Assembly (NCBI GenBank): GCA_018303445.1 | Contig: JAGVYE010000031.1 | Coordinates: forward strand, 1 to 46,981 | DNA from: Candidatus Woesearchaeota archaeon | GTDB taxonomy: Archaea; Nanobdellota; Nanobdellia; Woesearchaeales; GW2011-AR9 | Length of the DNA stretch: 46,981 bases | Direction: 5' to 3' | Shown here: piece by piece, positions 1 to 9,282 of the stretch | How the letters are laid out: every line of letters starts with the position of its first letter | Numbering within the stretch: position 1 is the first letter of the stretch | Made by a program: the position numbers and the translations under genes | The notes under the pieces: generated by a model | The model's input: only the letters and a program-made list of their open reading frames with translations | Database searches by the model: none | What the model was told of the DNA's origin: nothing

Positions 1-218
1 TTTTCACTTTTACAAGTATCACAAATAATAACCATATCCAACACCTCAAAAGAAGTAGAGCTTTCGATTATTTAAAGATGTCGTTAATTAGACAGTATCA
101 ATTTTTGGAAGAACTTAATTACCTTCAAGAGATTACTTAAAAGAGTAACACAACTTACTTCTCATCTATAATTTCCATCACAGATACCTTTTTATACCTT
201 CTTCCCTTCCAAAACAAC

Positions 219-2276
219 GTGGCAGAGCAGCAAATCCAACAAATCCAGAAAATCGTTAAAAGAGACGGTCGAGTTGTTGATTTTGATATTAATAAAATCA
301 CTGATGCTATCTTCTTAGCAGCAGAATCTGTGGGAGGAAAAGATCGCGTTTTAGCCAGGGCTTTAGCTTACGCCGTTGTCGAGGAACTATCCAAGCAGTA
401 TAAAAACAAAACTCCGACGGTAGAAAACATCCAGGATGTTGTTGAAAAAGTTCTTATCGATCGTGGCCATGCCCGAACAGCTAAGGCTTATATTCTTTAT
501 CGTCATAACAAACAAGAAGAACGCCAACGCCGCGCTTTTATTTTAGGTAAAGAGCAGGAAGGCGAAAACCTTCATTTTAGCGATGAAGCACTTAAGATTC
601 TTCGCCAGCTCTTTCTTCTGAAAGATGAGGAAGGTAATATCCTTGAAACGCCGCAGGAAATGCTTCTCCGCGTTGCTAAATATGTTGCCAGAGCTGATTC
701 TCAATATCATGCTTCTGACGAAGAAGTAAAAGAAACGGAACGAATTTTTTATACGATAATGGCCAATTTAACTTTTCTTCCTAACTCTCCTACGTTAAGC
801 AATGCAGGAACAAAGAATTCTCAGTTAAGCGCATGTTTTGTTCTTCCCATAGAAGATACGATGGAATCTATTTTTGGCACGTTACGTGATGCGGCGGTTA
901 TCCACCAGCGTGGAGGCGGAACTGGCTTTTCATTTTCTCAATTACGCCCTAAAAATGATCGTGTGAAACGGCATTCAGGTGTCGCTTCTGGTCCTGTTTC
1001 ATTCCTCAAAGTTTATGATGCAGCCCTTGATATCATCAAACAAGGTGGCATTCGCCCTGGTGCGAACATGGCCATACTTTGTGTAGACCATCCGGACATT
1101 CTACGTTTTATCGAAGTAAAGAGAGATAAAAGCTCGCTAAAGAATTTCAACATCTCGGTTAGCGTCACGGATCGTTTTATGAAAGCCGTGGAAGAAGATC
1201 GTGAGTATTTCATCAAAAATCCGCGAACTGAAAAATATACCGGCAAACTTCGTGCCCGAGATGTTTTTGCTGTGATAACGCAAAATGCCTGGAAAACCGG
1301 TGATCCTGGACTAATTTTTATTGATGAAATCAATAGGAAGAATCCTCTTAAACATCTTGGTGAAATAGAAACAACGAACCAATGTGGAGAAGTGCCCATG
1401 CTCCCATATGAAAGCTGCGCTTTAGGTTCTATCGATGTGGCTAAATTTGTTGATGAAGAGCAGAGAACAATTCATTGGGACAATTTACGTTATACTGTCC
1501 ATGCGGCCATTCACTTTCTTGATAACCTGATTGATGTTAATGTCTATCCAACAAAAGAGAGCGAGGAAATGACGAAGAAAACGCGGCGTTTTGGCTTAGG
1601 CATTATGGGCTTCGCTGATTTCTTGTTCAAATTAAAAGTAAAATACGACTCTGAAGAAGGTCTTCAAACGGCGGAAAAATTAATGAGTTTTATTAAAGAG
1701 ACGGCCTACGAAAAATCAGAACAATTGGCCGAGAAGCGTGGCGTATTCCCTGCTTGGGAAGGCTCGGATCATCATAAAGTAGGGAGAAAAATGAGAAATA
1801 GTTGTTGCCTTTCTCTCTCTCAAACAGGAACGAGAAGCATTCTTGCTAACACTTCTGCGGGATGCGAGCCTATTTTTGCTGTTACATATCAAAGAACAAT
1901 GCTAAGTAGCAGCGAATTCATCTATATCAATCCCGTCTTCGCGAAAGTCGCTAAAGAACAAAGTTTTTACACCCCTGAATTAATGAGAAAAATCTCTTTG
2001 ACGGGAAGCCTTCAATATCTTAAAGAAGTTCCTAAAGAAATTCGTGACGTTTTCGTTACCGCTCAAGACATTAGCCAGGAAGGACACATTAAAATGCAGT
2101 CTACATTGCAAAAATATGTAGACAATGCCATCTCCAAAACGATTAATCTCCCGCGCACAGCGGCAATTAAAGGTGTTGAGGAAGCATATTTGTTAGCCTG
2201 GAAACTGAAATGCAAAGGAATAACTGTTTATCGTGATGGGAGTTATGAAGACCAAGTTATTACCATTGGTGAATAA
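219..2276 (+). CDS. nrdJ: Adenosylcobalamin-dependent (class II) ribonucleoside-diphosphate reductase with N-terminal ATP-cone
   Basis: GTG start; ATP-cone (VKRDGRVVDFDINKITDAI), NSPTLSNAG, QRGGGTGFSFSQLRP, NQCGEVPMLPYESCALGSI; followed directly by a cobalamin adenosyltransferase gene. Confidence 0.93.
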   Translation: MAEQQIQQIQKIVKRDGRVVDFDINKITDAIFLAAESVGGKDRVLARALAYAVVEELSKQYKNKTPTVENIQDVVEKVLIDRGHARTAKAYILYRHNKQEERQRRAFILGKEQEGENLHFSDEALKILRQLFLLKDEEGNILETPQEMLLRVAKYVARADSQYHASDEEVKETERIFYTIMANLTFLPNSPTLSNAGTKNSQLSACFVLPIEDTMESIFGTLRDAAVIHQRGGGTGFSFSQLRPKNDRVKRHSGVASGPVSFLKVYDAALDIIKQGGIRPGANMAILCVDHPDILRFIEVKRDKSSLKNFNISVSVTDRFMKAVEEDREYFIKNPRTEKYTGKLRARDVFAVITQNAWKTGDPGLIFIDEINRKNPLKHLGEIETTNQCGEVPMLPYESCALGSIDVAKFVDEEQRTIHWDNLRYTVHAAIHFLDNLIDVNVYPTKESEEMTKKTRRFGLGIMGFADFLFKLKVKYDSEEGLQTAEKLMSFIKETAYEKSEQLAEKRGVFPAWEGSDHHKVGRKMRNSCCLSLSQTGTRSILANTSAGCEPIFAVTYQRTMLSSSEFIYINPVFAKVAKEQSFYTPELMRKISLTGSLQYLKEVPKEIRDVFVTAQDISQEGHIKMQSTLQKYVDNAISKTINLPRTAAIKGVEEAYLLAWKLKCKGITVYRDGSYEDQVITIGE

Positions 2277-2282
2277 GTCCTC

Positions 2283-2861
2283 ATGGCTATTTATACAAAA
2301 ATAGGTGATAAAGGGAAAACAACTTTTTTTGGTTGCGGACTAGTTGATAAAGACGATCCCCGCATTGAAGCCTTTGGCGCCTTGGATGAATTAAACTCAG
2401 TTATTGGCGTAACCTTATGTTTTATTGATGATATTAGATTACAGGAAATAATGAAGAAAGTGCAGAATGATCTTTTTCAAGTCGGCGCTGATTTAGCCGG
2501 AAGCGCCATGAAGGAAAATCACCTTCCCAGGATTACCGAAGACCATGTAAAAGAACTTGAAAAAGCGATAGACGAGCTGGAAATGCAGCTAGGACTTCCT
2601 CACAAATTTATCCTTCCAGGAGGGACAAAAGAAAGTGCCTTTCTTCATCTTTGTCGGGCTGTGACCAGAAAAGCAGAGCGAACGTTGGTGAATGCCGCTA
2701 AGATTCTTCCTCAGAATCAATATCTTCTTCAGTATATCAATCGTTTAAGTGATTTCCTGTACGTTCTAGCACGACAGGCCAATAAAGAAGTTGATCTGAA
2801 AGAACAACAGCCAATGTATAAATATTTTAACGAAAGCAATAAACAACAGATAAATCTTTAA
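2283..2861 (+). CDS. Cob(I)yrinic acid a,c-diamide adenosyltransferase, PduO/MMAB type
   Basis: MAIYTKIGDKGKTTFFG...KDDPRIEAFGALDELNSVIG, FILPGGTKESAFLHLCRAVTRKAER are PduO-type signatures. Confidence 0.93.
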   Translation: MAIYTKIGDKGKTTFFGCGLVDKDDPRIEAFGALDELNSVIGVTLCFIDDIRLQEIMKKVQNDLFQVGADLAGSAMKENHLPRITEDHVKELEKAIDELEMQLGLPHKFILPGGTKESAFLHLCRAVTRKAERTLVNAAKILPQNQYLLQYINRLSDFLYVLARQANKEVDLKEQQPMYKYFNESNKQQINL

Positions 2862-2901
2862 ATAGAATGGAAAGTTTGTATTTTAAAATGAGGTGGTTTT
2901 G

Positions 2902-3483
2902 ATGGCTGATTTAAAATCTCGAATAGGAAAACTTCCTAAACAGCTCGATGAAACAATAGAATGGAGCAGCTCTATTTTCTCTTATCTTCGTGCTACAATT
3001 CAAGAACTTAAAAAATTAAGTCTTAATTCTGCTGATAAAGGGCTTTATAACAGTGCTCGAAGCCAGCTTCGTTACGCACTTCGTTCACAACGTCGTATGT
3101 TACGCCATTACAATGAAATGAAGGAAACTTTCACTGCCTTACAAAAAGAGGAACGTCTTCCCATGAGAAAAAATCTAACTCTCATTGAAATTCAAACCGC
3201 ACTTAAACCGCACGAAGCTGAGTTATTTGGGGAGCTATCTTTCTTTACAGGTGAAATGAACGATAAATTGAGAGATGTAGGGATTCAAGTTGACTTATAT
3301 AAAAAAGGAAAAACAACCCAAGCTCTCGTCAGAGAGTCCATAGGAGATTTTATCAGCGAACTTGAAAATCTGATGTCGAAAAAGGTTTCTGGGGGAAATG
3401 TTGGTTTAGTACCTTTCATGGCCATTCTTAAAGAAAAATTAAAACCTTGGATTAATGACTTAGTAATGCTTGCCGCCGCTTAA
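2902..3483 (+). CDS. Hypothetical helical protein
   Basis: ORF of 193 aa from ATG at 2902, preceded by GAGGTGG-like ribosome-binding site. Confidence 0.65.
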   Translation: MADLKSRIGKLPKQLDETIEWSSSIFSYLRATIQELKKLSLNSADKGLYNSARSQLRYALRSQRRMLRHYNEMKETFTALQKEERLPMRKNLTLIEIQTALKPHEAELFGELSFFTGEMNDKLRDVGIQVDLYKKGKTTQALVRESIGDFISELENLMSKKVSGGNVGLVPFMAILKEKLKPWINDLVMLAAA

Positions 3484-4364
3484 TTCTTCTTTTCTTTTTT
3501 CAATTCTTCAAATAGCAAAGGAGTCACATCAATCTCATTCGTAGGATGCTCAATACAGTTAGTCGTAACTATTTTTGTAATTCCAGATTTATACAATTTC
3601 TGCACTCCATCGACAAATAAACCATGAATACCAATAGCGGTAATCGTTTTAGCCCCCAAACTCTTGGCTTTTTTTGCCGCCGCGGCCATAGTATTTCCTG
3701 TTGAAATAATATCATCAATTAAAACACAATTCCTTCCTTGTAATGGCACGGCTTTGATGATCTTAACTTTTACCTTTCGTGAAGAAAAACGTGTCTTTTC
3801 CAAACAACTTGCCTCTGCACCAATTCTTCCTGCCACTTCCTCAGCCCACTGGTAAGACTCCCAATCAGGCCCGATGATAACGGGATGCTTAATTTTCTTT
3901 TTAATATATTCCGCAATTAGCGGATTTGCCGTCAAAGCCTTTCCCGAAACCTGAAAAACATCTCGTAATGATTTATACCTATGCAAATGAGGATCAATCG
4001 TGATAATATTATCAATACACACACTCAAGTGCTTTCCCATAATCTTTGAGTTTATGGCCTCTCCTGGATTAAAACGCTTATCTTGTCTCATAAACGCAAG
4101 ATAAGGAGCTACAACAATTATTTTTTTTGCACCTAAATCTCGTGCTGTCTCCGCGGCCATGATAGTGTTAAACAATGAAGCATTGGGATGAGGTTGAAAA
4201 GACTGTACAAGTACTGTTTTTTTCCCTTTGACATCAACATTAAATTTTAGGTAAAAATCTCCATCGGGAAAGGAAGAAAGTATTAACGGTGAGTAAGTAG
4301 CGTGAAGTTTTTTTGCCAAAACTTTCGCAATCTTCACAGAATTTCCACAGGTTGTAATAATCAT
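3480..4364 (-). CDS. prs: Ribose-phosphate pyrophosphokinase (PRPP synthetase)
   Basis: FPDGDFYLKFN, VVAPYLAFMRQDKRFNPGEAINSK, CVLIDDIISTGNTMAAAAKKAKSLGA PRPP-binding loop. Confidence 0.93.
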   Translation of the reverse strand: MIITTCGNSVKIAKVLAKKLHATYSPLILSSFPDGDFYLKFNVDVKGKKTVLVQSFQPHPNASLFNTIMAAETARDLGAKKIIVVAPYLAFMRQDKRFNPGEAINSKIMGKHLSVCIDNIITIDPHLHRYKSLRDVFQVSGKALTANPLIAEYIKKKIKHPVIIGPDWESYQWAEEVAGRIGAEASCLEKTRFSSRKVKVKIIKAVPLQGRNCVLIDDIISTGNTMAAAAKKAKSLGAKTITAIGIHGLFVDGVQKLYKSGITKIVTTNCIEHPTNEIDVTPLLFEELKKEKKN

Positions 4365-4513
4365 TCTTTACCTCTTTGCTTTTAGAAAGATTATGTTGTA
4401 TATAAAAGTAACGAGTACATCGGCATAGAACACCCTTTCGTGCTTTTATTCAATCTTTTTTCATCTAAAAATCTCAAGAAAGCTTTTAAACATTCTTTAG
4501 TAATATCATACAC

Positions 4514-5839
4514 ATGAAAAAAGTAGAATTATTGTCCCCTGCTGGAGATTGGGAAACATTAGCTGCGGCGATAGAAGCTGGTGCCGATTCTGTGTATTTT
4601 GGAATTAAATGGATTAATATGAGAGCTTCTTCAGCGAGAAACTTTGATATCTCTGAATTAAAGAAAATTATGGAAAAACTGCACTCTCATCATGTTAAAG
4701 GCTGTTTAACTCTTAATACGGTTATTTACGATCATGAAATCGAAAGAGTTAAAAAGATTTTACACGAAGCTAAAAAGGCTAAAGTCGATGCCATTATTGC
4801 CACTGATCTAACAGTTATACAACTCTGCCACGAGAAAAATCTCGAAGTTCATGTGAGTACCCAGCTTTCTGTTGCCAATTATGAAGCGGTAAAATTTTTC
4901 TCCCAATTTTCGTCTAGAATAGTTTTAGCGAGAGAATGCACTTTAGAGCAAATTAAAGAAATAAAACGAAAAATAATTGAAAATAACCTTAATTTTAAAG
5001 GCAAACAAATAGAGTTAGAAACTTTTGTTCATGGGTCTTTATGCGTCGCTTATTCCGGACGATGTTTTATGAGCCAGCATCATAATCGGCTTTCTGCAAA
5101 CCGTGGACAGTGTTTGCAGGAATGCCGCAGGCAGTACAAACTTACCGACATCAGTGATCCACGGAGAGAATTTATTGTTGATCACAATTATATGATGTCC
5201 CCAAAAGATTTGTGCGCTCTGCCAATATTAGACCAATTAATTGATGTGGGAATTGATGTCTTTAAGATTGAGGGTCGAGCTAAAGGTCCAGACTACGTTT
5301 ATGTGACAACAACGGCGTATCGGGAAGCTCTTTGTTTAATTGAAGAAGGAAAATTTACACCGAAGAAGGCTTTCCAGTTAGTAAAAAATCTTGAGGCGGT
5401 CTTTAACAGAGGATTTACCGATAATTTTTATTTAGGAACGCCAACAAATAATTCCTGGACTACTTTGTATGGTTCCGGAGCTACAGAACAGAAAGTGAGA
5501 GTGGGTAAAGTTACTAACTATTTCCCTCAAGCCGAGATTGTTTCTGTACGTATTGAAGAAAATGAATTGAAAGAAGGCGAGGAGGCCTGTTTTATTGGAC
5601 CTACAACAGGATATTACAGAGTTAAAGTTGCTGGTTTGAGAATGAACAATCAACCGGTGAAGATGGCCGGACTAAAATCTGAAGTTTCTTTCAAAGTAGA
5701 TAAGAAATTAAGAACATCCGACGTTGCTTATGTGATACGTCGACGAGATCCTGAAAAAGAAAGATACACCAAACAGTATGAAAGTATTGGAGTACATAAG
5801 CCTTTTAAGAACAGTAAAAACAAGAAGGGAATAATATAG
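4514..5839 (+). CDS. Peptidase U32 family protein
   Basis: ELLSPAGDWETLAAAIEAGADSVYFG, ETFVHGSLCVAYSGRCFMSQHHNRLSANRGQCLQECRRQY, FKIEGRAKGPDYVY. Confidence 0.92.
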   Translation: MKKVELLSPAGDWETLAAAIEAGADSVYFGIKWINMRASSARNFDISELKKIMEKLHSHHVKGCLTLNTVIYDHEIERVKKILHEAKKAKVDAIIATDLTVIQLCHEKNLEVHVSTQLSVANYEAVKFFSQFSSRIVLARECTLEQIKEIKRKIIENNLNFKGKQIELETFVHGSLCVAYSGRCFMSQHHNRLSANRGQCLQECRRQYKLTDISDPRREFIVDHNYMMSPKDLCALPILDQLIDVGIDVFKIEGRAKGPDYVYVTTTAYREALCLIEEGKFTPKKAFQLVKNLEAVFNRGFTDNFYLGTPTNNSWTTLYGSGATEQKVRVGKVTNYFPQAEIVSVRIEENELKEGEEACFIGPTTGYYRVKVAGLRMNNQPVKMAGLKSEVSFKVDKKLRTSDVAYVIRRRDPEKERYTKQYESIGVHKPFKNSKNKKGII

Positions 5840-5870
5840 GAGGGTCACCTTTGTGTTGGTGCGAACATCA

Positions 5871-6524
5871 TTAACTTTTTTGCTTAAGTTTCTTGGCAAA
5901 AGAGAAATGAACCACAATTTCTTTACCTAATGGTATTAAAGCGATAGCCACAACCGCGAGAATCAGAACCCAAAAATGATTTTGTACCCAGGGAATCTTT
6001 CCAAGAAAAAAACCACCCCAGATAAATACACCTGACCACAAGATAACTCCCAGAACATTATAAACCAAAAAAAAGCGATAGGGCATTTTCGCCATGGCCG
6101 CCACGGATGGAGCAAATATTCTCAGAAGAGGAATGAAGCGCGCCATAAGGATCATTTTCACACCTAATTTGTCATAGAAAATCCGTGTGCGCGTCAAGTG
6201 TTCTTTATGAAAAAACAAAGACGGACCCTTTTTGAACAGAACGCCGCCGACGAATTTGCCAACATGATAATTAACGGCATCTCCAATAATTGCGGCCGTA
6301 AAAATAAACAAAAACAGAAGATCCACTCGAAATGAACCAGCAGCAGCCAACGCCCCCGCCGTGAATAATAAACTGTCGCCAGGCAGAAAGGGAGCCATCA
6401 TCAACCCAGTTTCAAGAAAAATTATGAGGAATAATAAGGCGTAGGCAATCAATGAGTATTCCAGGACAGTGTTTTTTAAAAATACATCTAGCGGAAACAC
6501 GGCGTCCATGAATTGAAAGAACAT
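5871..6524 (-). CDS. DedA/SNARE-associated family membrane protein
   Basis: LETGLMMAPFLPGDSLLFTAGALAA, ARFIPLLRIFAPSVAAMAKMPYRFFLVYNVLGVILW. Confidence 0.9.
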   Translation of the reverse strand: MFFQFMDAVFPLDVFLKNTVLEYSLIAYALLFLIIFLETGLMMAPFLPGDSLLFTAGALAAAGSFRVDLLFLFIFTAAIIGDAVNYHVGKFVGGVLFKKGPSLFFHKEHLTRTRIFYDKLGVKMILMARFIPLLRIFAPSVAAMAKMPYRFFLVYNVLGVILWSGVFIWGGFFLGKIPWVQNHFWVLILAVVAIALIPLGKEIVVHFSFAKKLKQKS

Positions 6525-6722
6525 TCTGGAATGGAATGTGAGACGGCTTAATAAGAGTTTTGGCTGGCATTTCTCACAGAGCAGGCTGAGGAAAACAACT
6601 GTTAATAGGTTTATGGAAATAAAGTAGTTTTACAGTTTTGAAGAATTACGGAACATCAAAAGGCAATCTTCAAAAGTAAAATTCTAGAAATATTTAAATA
6701 ATCCTTCCATAGCCACTCTTTC

Positions 6723-8639
6723 ATGTCTAAACTTTCGCATCTCGATGAAAACAAACTCCGAAAATTAGAAGAAATTAAAACTGCGGAAATTGATCCTTAT
6801 CCCTATAACTTTGATCAAACTCATCAAGCCAGAGAAATCAATGAAAAGTATGCAAAGCTAAAGAATGAACAGCATACCAGAGATCACGCTTCTGTTGCCG
6901 GAAGAATCATCCTTAAACGAGTCATGGGCAAAGCAAGTTTCTTCCAGATCCAGGATCAATCAGGAAAGCTTCAAATTTATTTGACACAAGATGATTTAGG
7001 CGAAAAACAATATCATCTCTTCGCTAAAAAGACGGATACGGGAGACATCATTGGCGTTAAAGGCACTATTTTTAAAACACGGATGGGGGAGGTTACAGTT
7101 AAGGCTTCTGCAATTCAGTTTCTCGCAAAATCACTGATTATCATGCCGGAAAAGTTTCATGGCTTAAAAGATGAAGAGTTACGATATCGTCAGCGCTATG
7201 TTGATTTGATTGTTAACCCGGAAGTAAAAGACGTTTTCATTAAAAAGGCTAAAATTTACCGCGCCATTCGCGAATTTCTTCATCATCGTGGATTTATTGA
7301 AGTTCAAACCCCTATTTTGCAAACTGAGTATGGGGGAGCAAATGCCCGTCCTTTTCTTACGAAGATTAATGCCTGGGACATGAAAATGTATCTTCGCATT
7401 GCCTACGAGCTTCATTTAAAACGTCTTATTGTTGGCGGCTTTGAAAAAATCTTTGATCTCAGCTCCTGCTTCCGCAATGAGGATGCTGATAGAACTCACA
7501 ACCCGGAATTTGCCATGATGGAGATCCAATGGGCCTATGCAGATTATAATAATGCGATGAAGCTCACTGAAGAATTATGGGAGTCTGTCGCAAAGACCGT
7601 TCTTGGTACGACAATTATTGGATATCAAGGCAAGAAGATTGACTTGAAAGCTCCCTGGAAGCGTCTCACGATGAAAGATGCTCTGAAAACCCTGGCGAAG
7701 ATTGATGTTGATAAATTGTCGACAGAAGAATTGTATAATCTCATCCGCAACTATAACATTGAATATGAAGGTGATATTATTAGAGGGACAATGATTTTCC
7801 GCCTTTTTGAAGAATTGTGCGAAGATAAACTTATCCAACCCACCCATATCATTGATCATCCTAAAGAATCATGTCCTTTAGCTAAACCGCATCGGAAAAA
7901 TCCAGAATTGATCGAGCGTGTCGAGCCTTTTATTAATGGTTTAGAAGTAGGTAATTGTTATTCTGAATTAACAGACCCATTTTTACAACGAAAATTGCTG
8001 GAAGAACAAGCCGCTCGAAGAAGAGGCGGGGATCAAGAAGCCCATCCTCTGGATGAAGATTATCTTCGCGCTCTAGAATTTGGGCTGCCTCCAAATACCG
8101 GCATAGGAATAGGTGTGGATCGCATGGTCCTGCTTTTGACAGGACAAGAATCTATCCGTGATGTTATTCTTTTTCCCACCATGAAACCAAAAGATATCGA
8201 GGAAGTGGGAAAGGAAAAAGAAACCAAATTTGCAGTCGTTATTCTTAACTCAGGGGCGAAGCTTAAAAAATGGCAGGAACTCAATACTGTCGCTCATCTC
8301 AATGCCGCGTTTGCAGCTCGTAAGGGTCATCAACTTTTTCTTCAAGATACGGTTGCGACAAAGGATAAAAAAGAAATAAATCTCAATATTCAAAATACGA
8401 TTATGATTAAGCAAGCCGCCTCGAATCAAGAACTTCTTACCCTTGCAAAAGAAGCAAAAGAACTTAACCTTGATGTAGCTGAATTCACGCGAGAAATGAT
8501 GGAAACGTCTGATGACAAGAAAGTTGCCGATATCACAAAAACAAAGAATCTGAAAGAAATAGATTTTCTGGGGATATTAGTTTTTGGAGAAAGATCGTTA
8601 GTGAATAAATTAACAAGGAAGTTTGGGTTGTACAGTTGA
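6723..8639 (+). CDS. lysS: Class II lysyl-tRNA synthetase with extra C-terminal domain (DUF2000/PTH2-like)
   Basis: OB-fold N-terminus, FHGLKDEELRYRQRYVDLI, RNEDADRTHNPEFAMMEIQWAY, GIGIGVDRMVLLLTGQESIRDVILFPTMK; about 145 extra residues after motif 3. Confidence 0.94.
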   Translation: MSKLSHLDENKLRKLEEIKTAEIDPYPYNFDQTHQAREINEKYAKLKNEQHTRDHASVAGRIILKRVMGKASFFQIQDQSGKLQIYLTQDDLGEKQYHLFAKKTDTGDIIGVKGTIFKTRMGEVTVKASAIQFLAKSLIIMPEKFHGLKDEELRYRQRYVDLIVNPEVKDVFIKKAKIYRAIREFLHHRGFIEVQTPILQTEYGGANARPFLTKINAWDMKMYLRIAYELHLKRLIVGGFEKIFDLSSCFRNEDADRTHNPEFAMMEIQWAYADYNNAMKLTEELWESVAKTVLGTTIIGYQGKKIDLKAPWKRLTMKDALKTLAKIDVDKLSTEELYNLIRNYNIEYEGDIIRGTMIFRLFEELCEDKLIQPTHIIDHPKESCPLAKPHRKNPELIERVEPFINGLEVGNCYSELTDPFLQRKLLEEQAARRRGGDQEAHPLDEDYLRALEFGLPPNTGIGIGVDRMVLLLTGQESIRDVILFPTMKPKDIEEVGKEKETKFAVVILNSGAKLKKWQELNTVAHLNAAFAARKGHQLFLQDTVATKDKKEINLNIQNTIMIKQAASNQELLTLAKEAKELNLDVAEFTREMMETSDDKKVADITKTKNLKEIDFLGILVFGERSLVNKLTRKFGLYS

Positions 8640-8671
8640 TATTTAGAAATAAGAATTTCGTCTAGATAAAC

Positions 8672-8944
8672 ATGATAAAATTTAAATTCGGTCATCTTTT
8701 AAGAAGCTTAAAACACATGTTTTGGGATTTACCTGATAAAAATAAACTCGAACAAAGTTTGTTTAAAGAACAAATCAAAATTTATTATAATTTCACTAGT
8801 TCGGCATTCTATGGATTTCTTGCAGTTTTTATAGCTTTTTTCCTTGATCAAAATTATTTACTGTCTTTGGTTATAGGAATTCCAACATCTCTTCTTTTTA
8901 TAAGACTTTTATTTCTTTTTGGTAGAAATTTAGCTTCAGATTAA
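8672..8944 (+). CDS. Small membrane protein (90 aa)
   Basis: Two predicted hydrophobic segments; ORF immediately downstream of lysS. Confidence 0.55.
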   Translation: MIKFKFGHLLRSLKHMFWDLPDKNKLEQSLFKEQIKIYYNFTSSAFYGFLAVFIAFFLDQNYLLSLVIGIPTSLLFIRLLFLFGRNLASD

Positions 8945-8999
8945 CTTTAATCTTAAAGAAATATTTACTTCTCAAAATAAAAAAGTGTGGGCGACAGGA

Positions 9000-9035
9000 C
9001 TTTCGTGTTGTTACACTCGCCTAGTGTAACTGGCA
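9000..9035 (-). other. tRNA-Leu intron C (36 nt, T-loop, about position 59/60)
   Basis: Central helix TTCG/CGAA, bulges AA|T and AG|T, hairpin GTTACACT-AGGCG-AGTGTAAC; splicing restores T-arm GCAGG-TTCGAAT-CCTGT. Confidence 0.82.
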
Positions 9036-9067
9036 TTCGAACCTGCGAAGGCACTAAGCCAATGGGT

Positions 9068-9117
9068 ATCTTCTAATCATAGCAGTAACGCTCTTTATAC
9101 CCTGACTGCCAGAATGA
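9068..9117 (-). other. tRNA-Leu intron B (50 nt, canonical 37/38 position)
   Basis: After intron A removal, outer helix ATGGG/CCCAT; CTT/AAG central pairing, TCAT/ATGA inner helix, internal GGCAGT/ACTGCT stem; leaves loop CTTAGGA. Confidence 0.78.
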
Positions 9118-9124
9118 CCTAAGC

Positions 9125-9149
9125 TTGGACTCATATTCAATTCAATGAT
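9125..9149 (-). other. tRNA-Leu intron A (25 nt, anticodon-stem 5' strand, about position 30/31)
   Basis: Bulge-helix-bulge-like: central helix GGAT/GTCC, bulges GG|A and AA|G, inner helix TCAT/ATGA. Confidence 0.75.
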
Positions 9150-9282
9150 CCATCCCGTTTGACCACTCCGGCACGCCCACATTATAGAATTCTTTTTTGA
9201 GATTGTTTTTATATCTTTCTATTGCAAATAACTTCTCAACTTCCACAAAACTTAAAAAGTAACCATTATACAAAGAAGCAAA

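Larger units (their letters stand above)
8986..9180 (-). tRNA. tRNA-Leu(UAG) with three introns
   Basis: Acceptor GTGGGCG/CGCCCAC with discriminator A. Removal of 9125-9149, 9068-9117 and 9000-9035 gives GTGGGCG TG CCG GAGTGGTCAAA CGG G ATGGG CTTAGGA CCCAT TGGCTTAGTGCCTTC GCAGG TTCGAAT CCTGT CGCCCAC A. Anticodon TAG at 9119-9121. Confidence 0.88.

Noticed and set aside
1013-1399. Antisense ORF (128 aa) within nrdJ, and many similar antisense ORFs across the window (e.g. 14745-15107, 22827-23465, 34885-35427, 42974-43414)
   Set aside because: Each lies opposite a well-supported gene, shows no recognisable domain, and is explained by codon-usage shadow.
9125-9149. Alternative anticodons for the 8986-9180 tRNA (Ser UGA, Met CAU, Leu GAG) read inside the insert
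   Set aside because: None gives a paired anticodon stem together with U33 and purine 37; only removal of introns A and B gives a complete Leu(UAG) arm.
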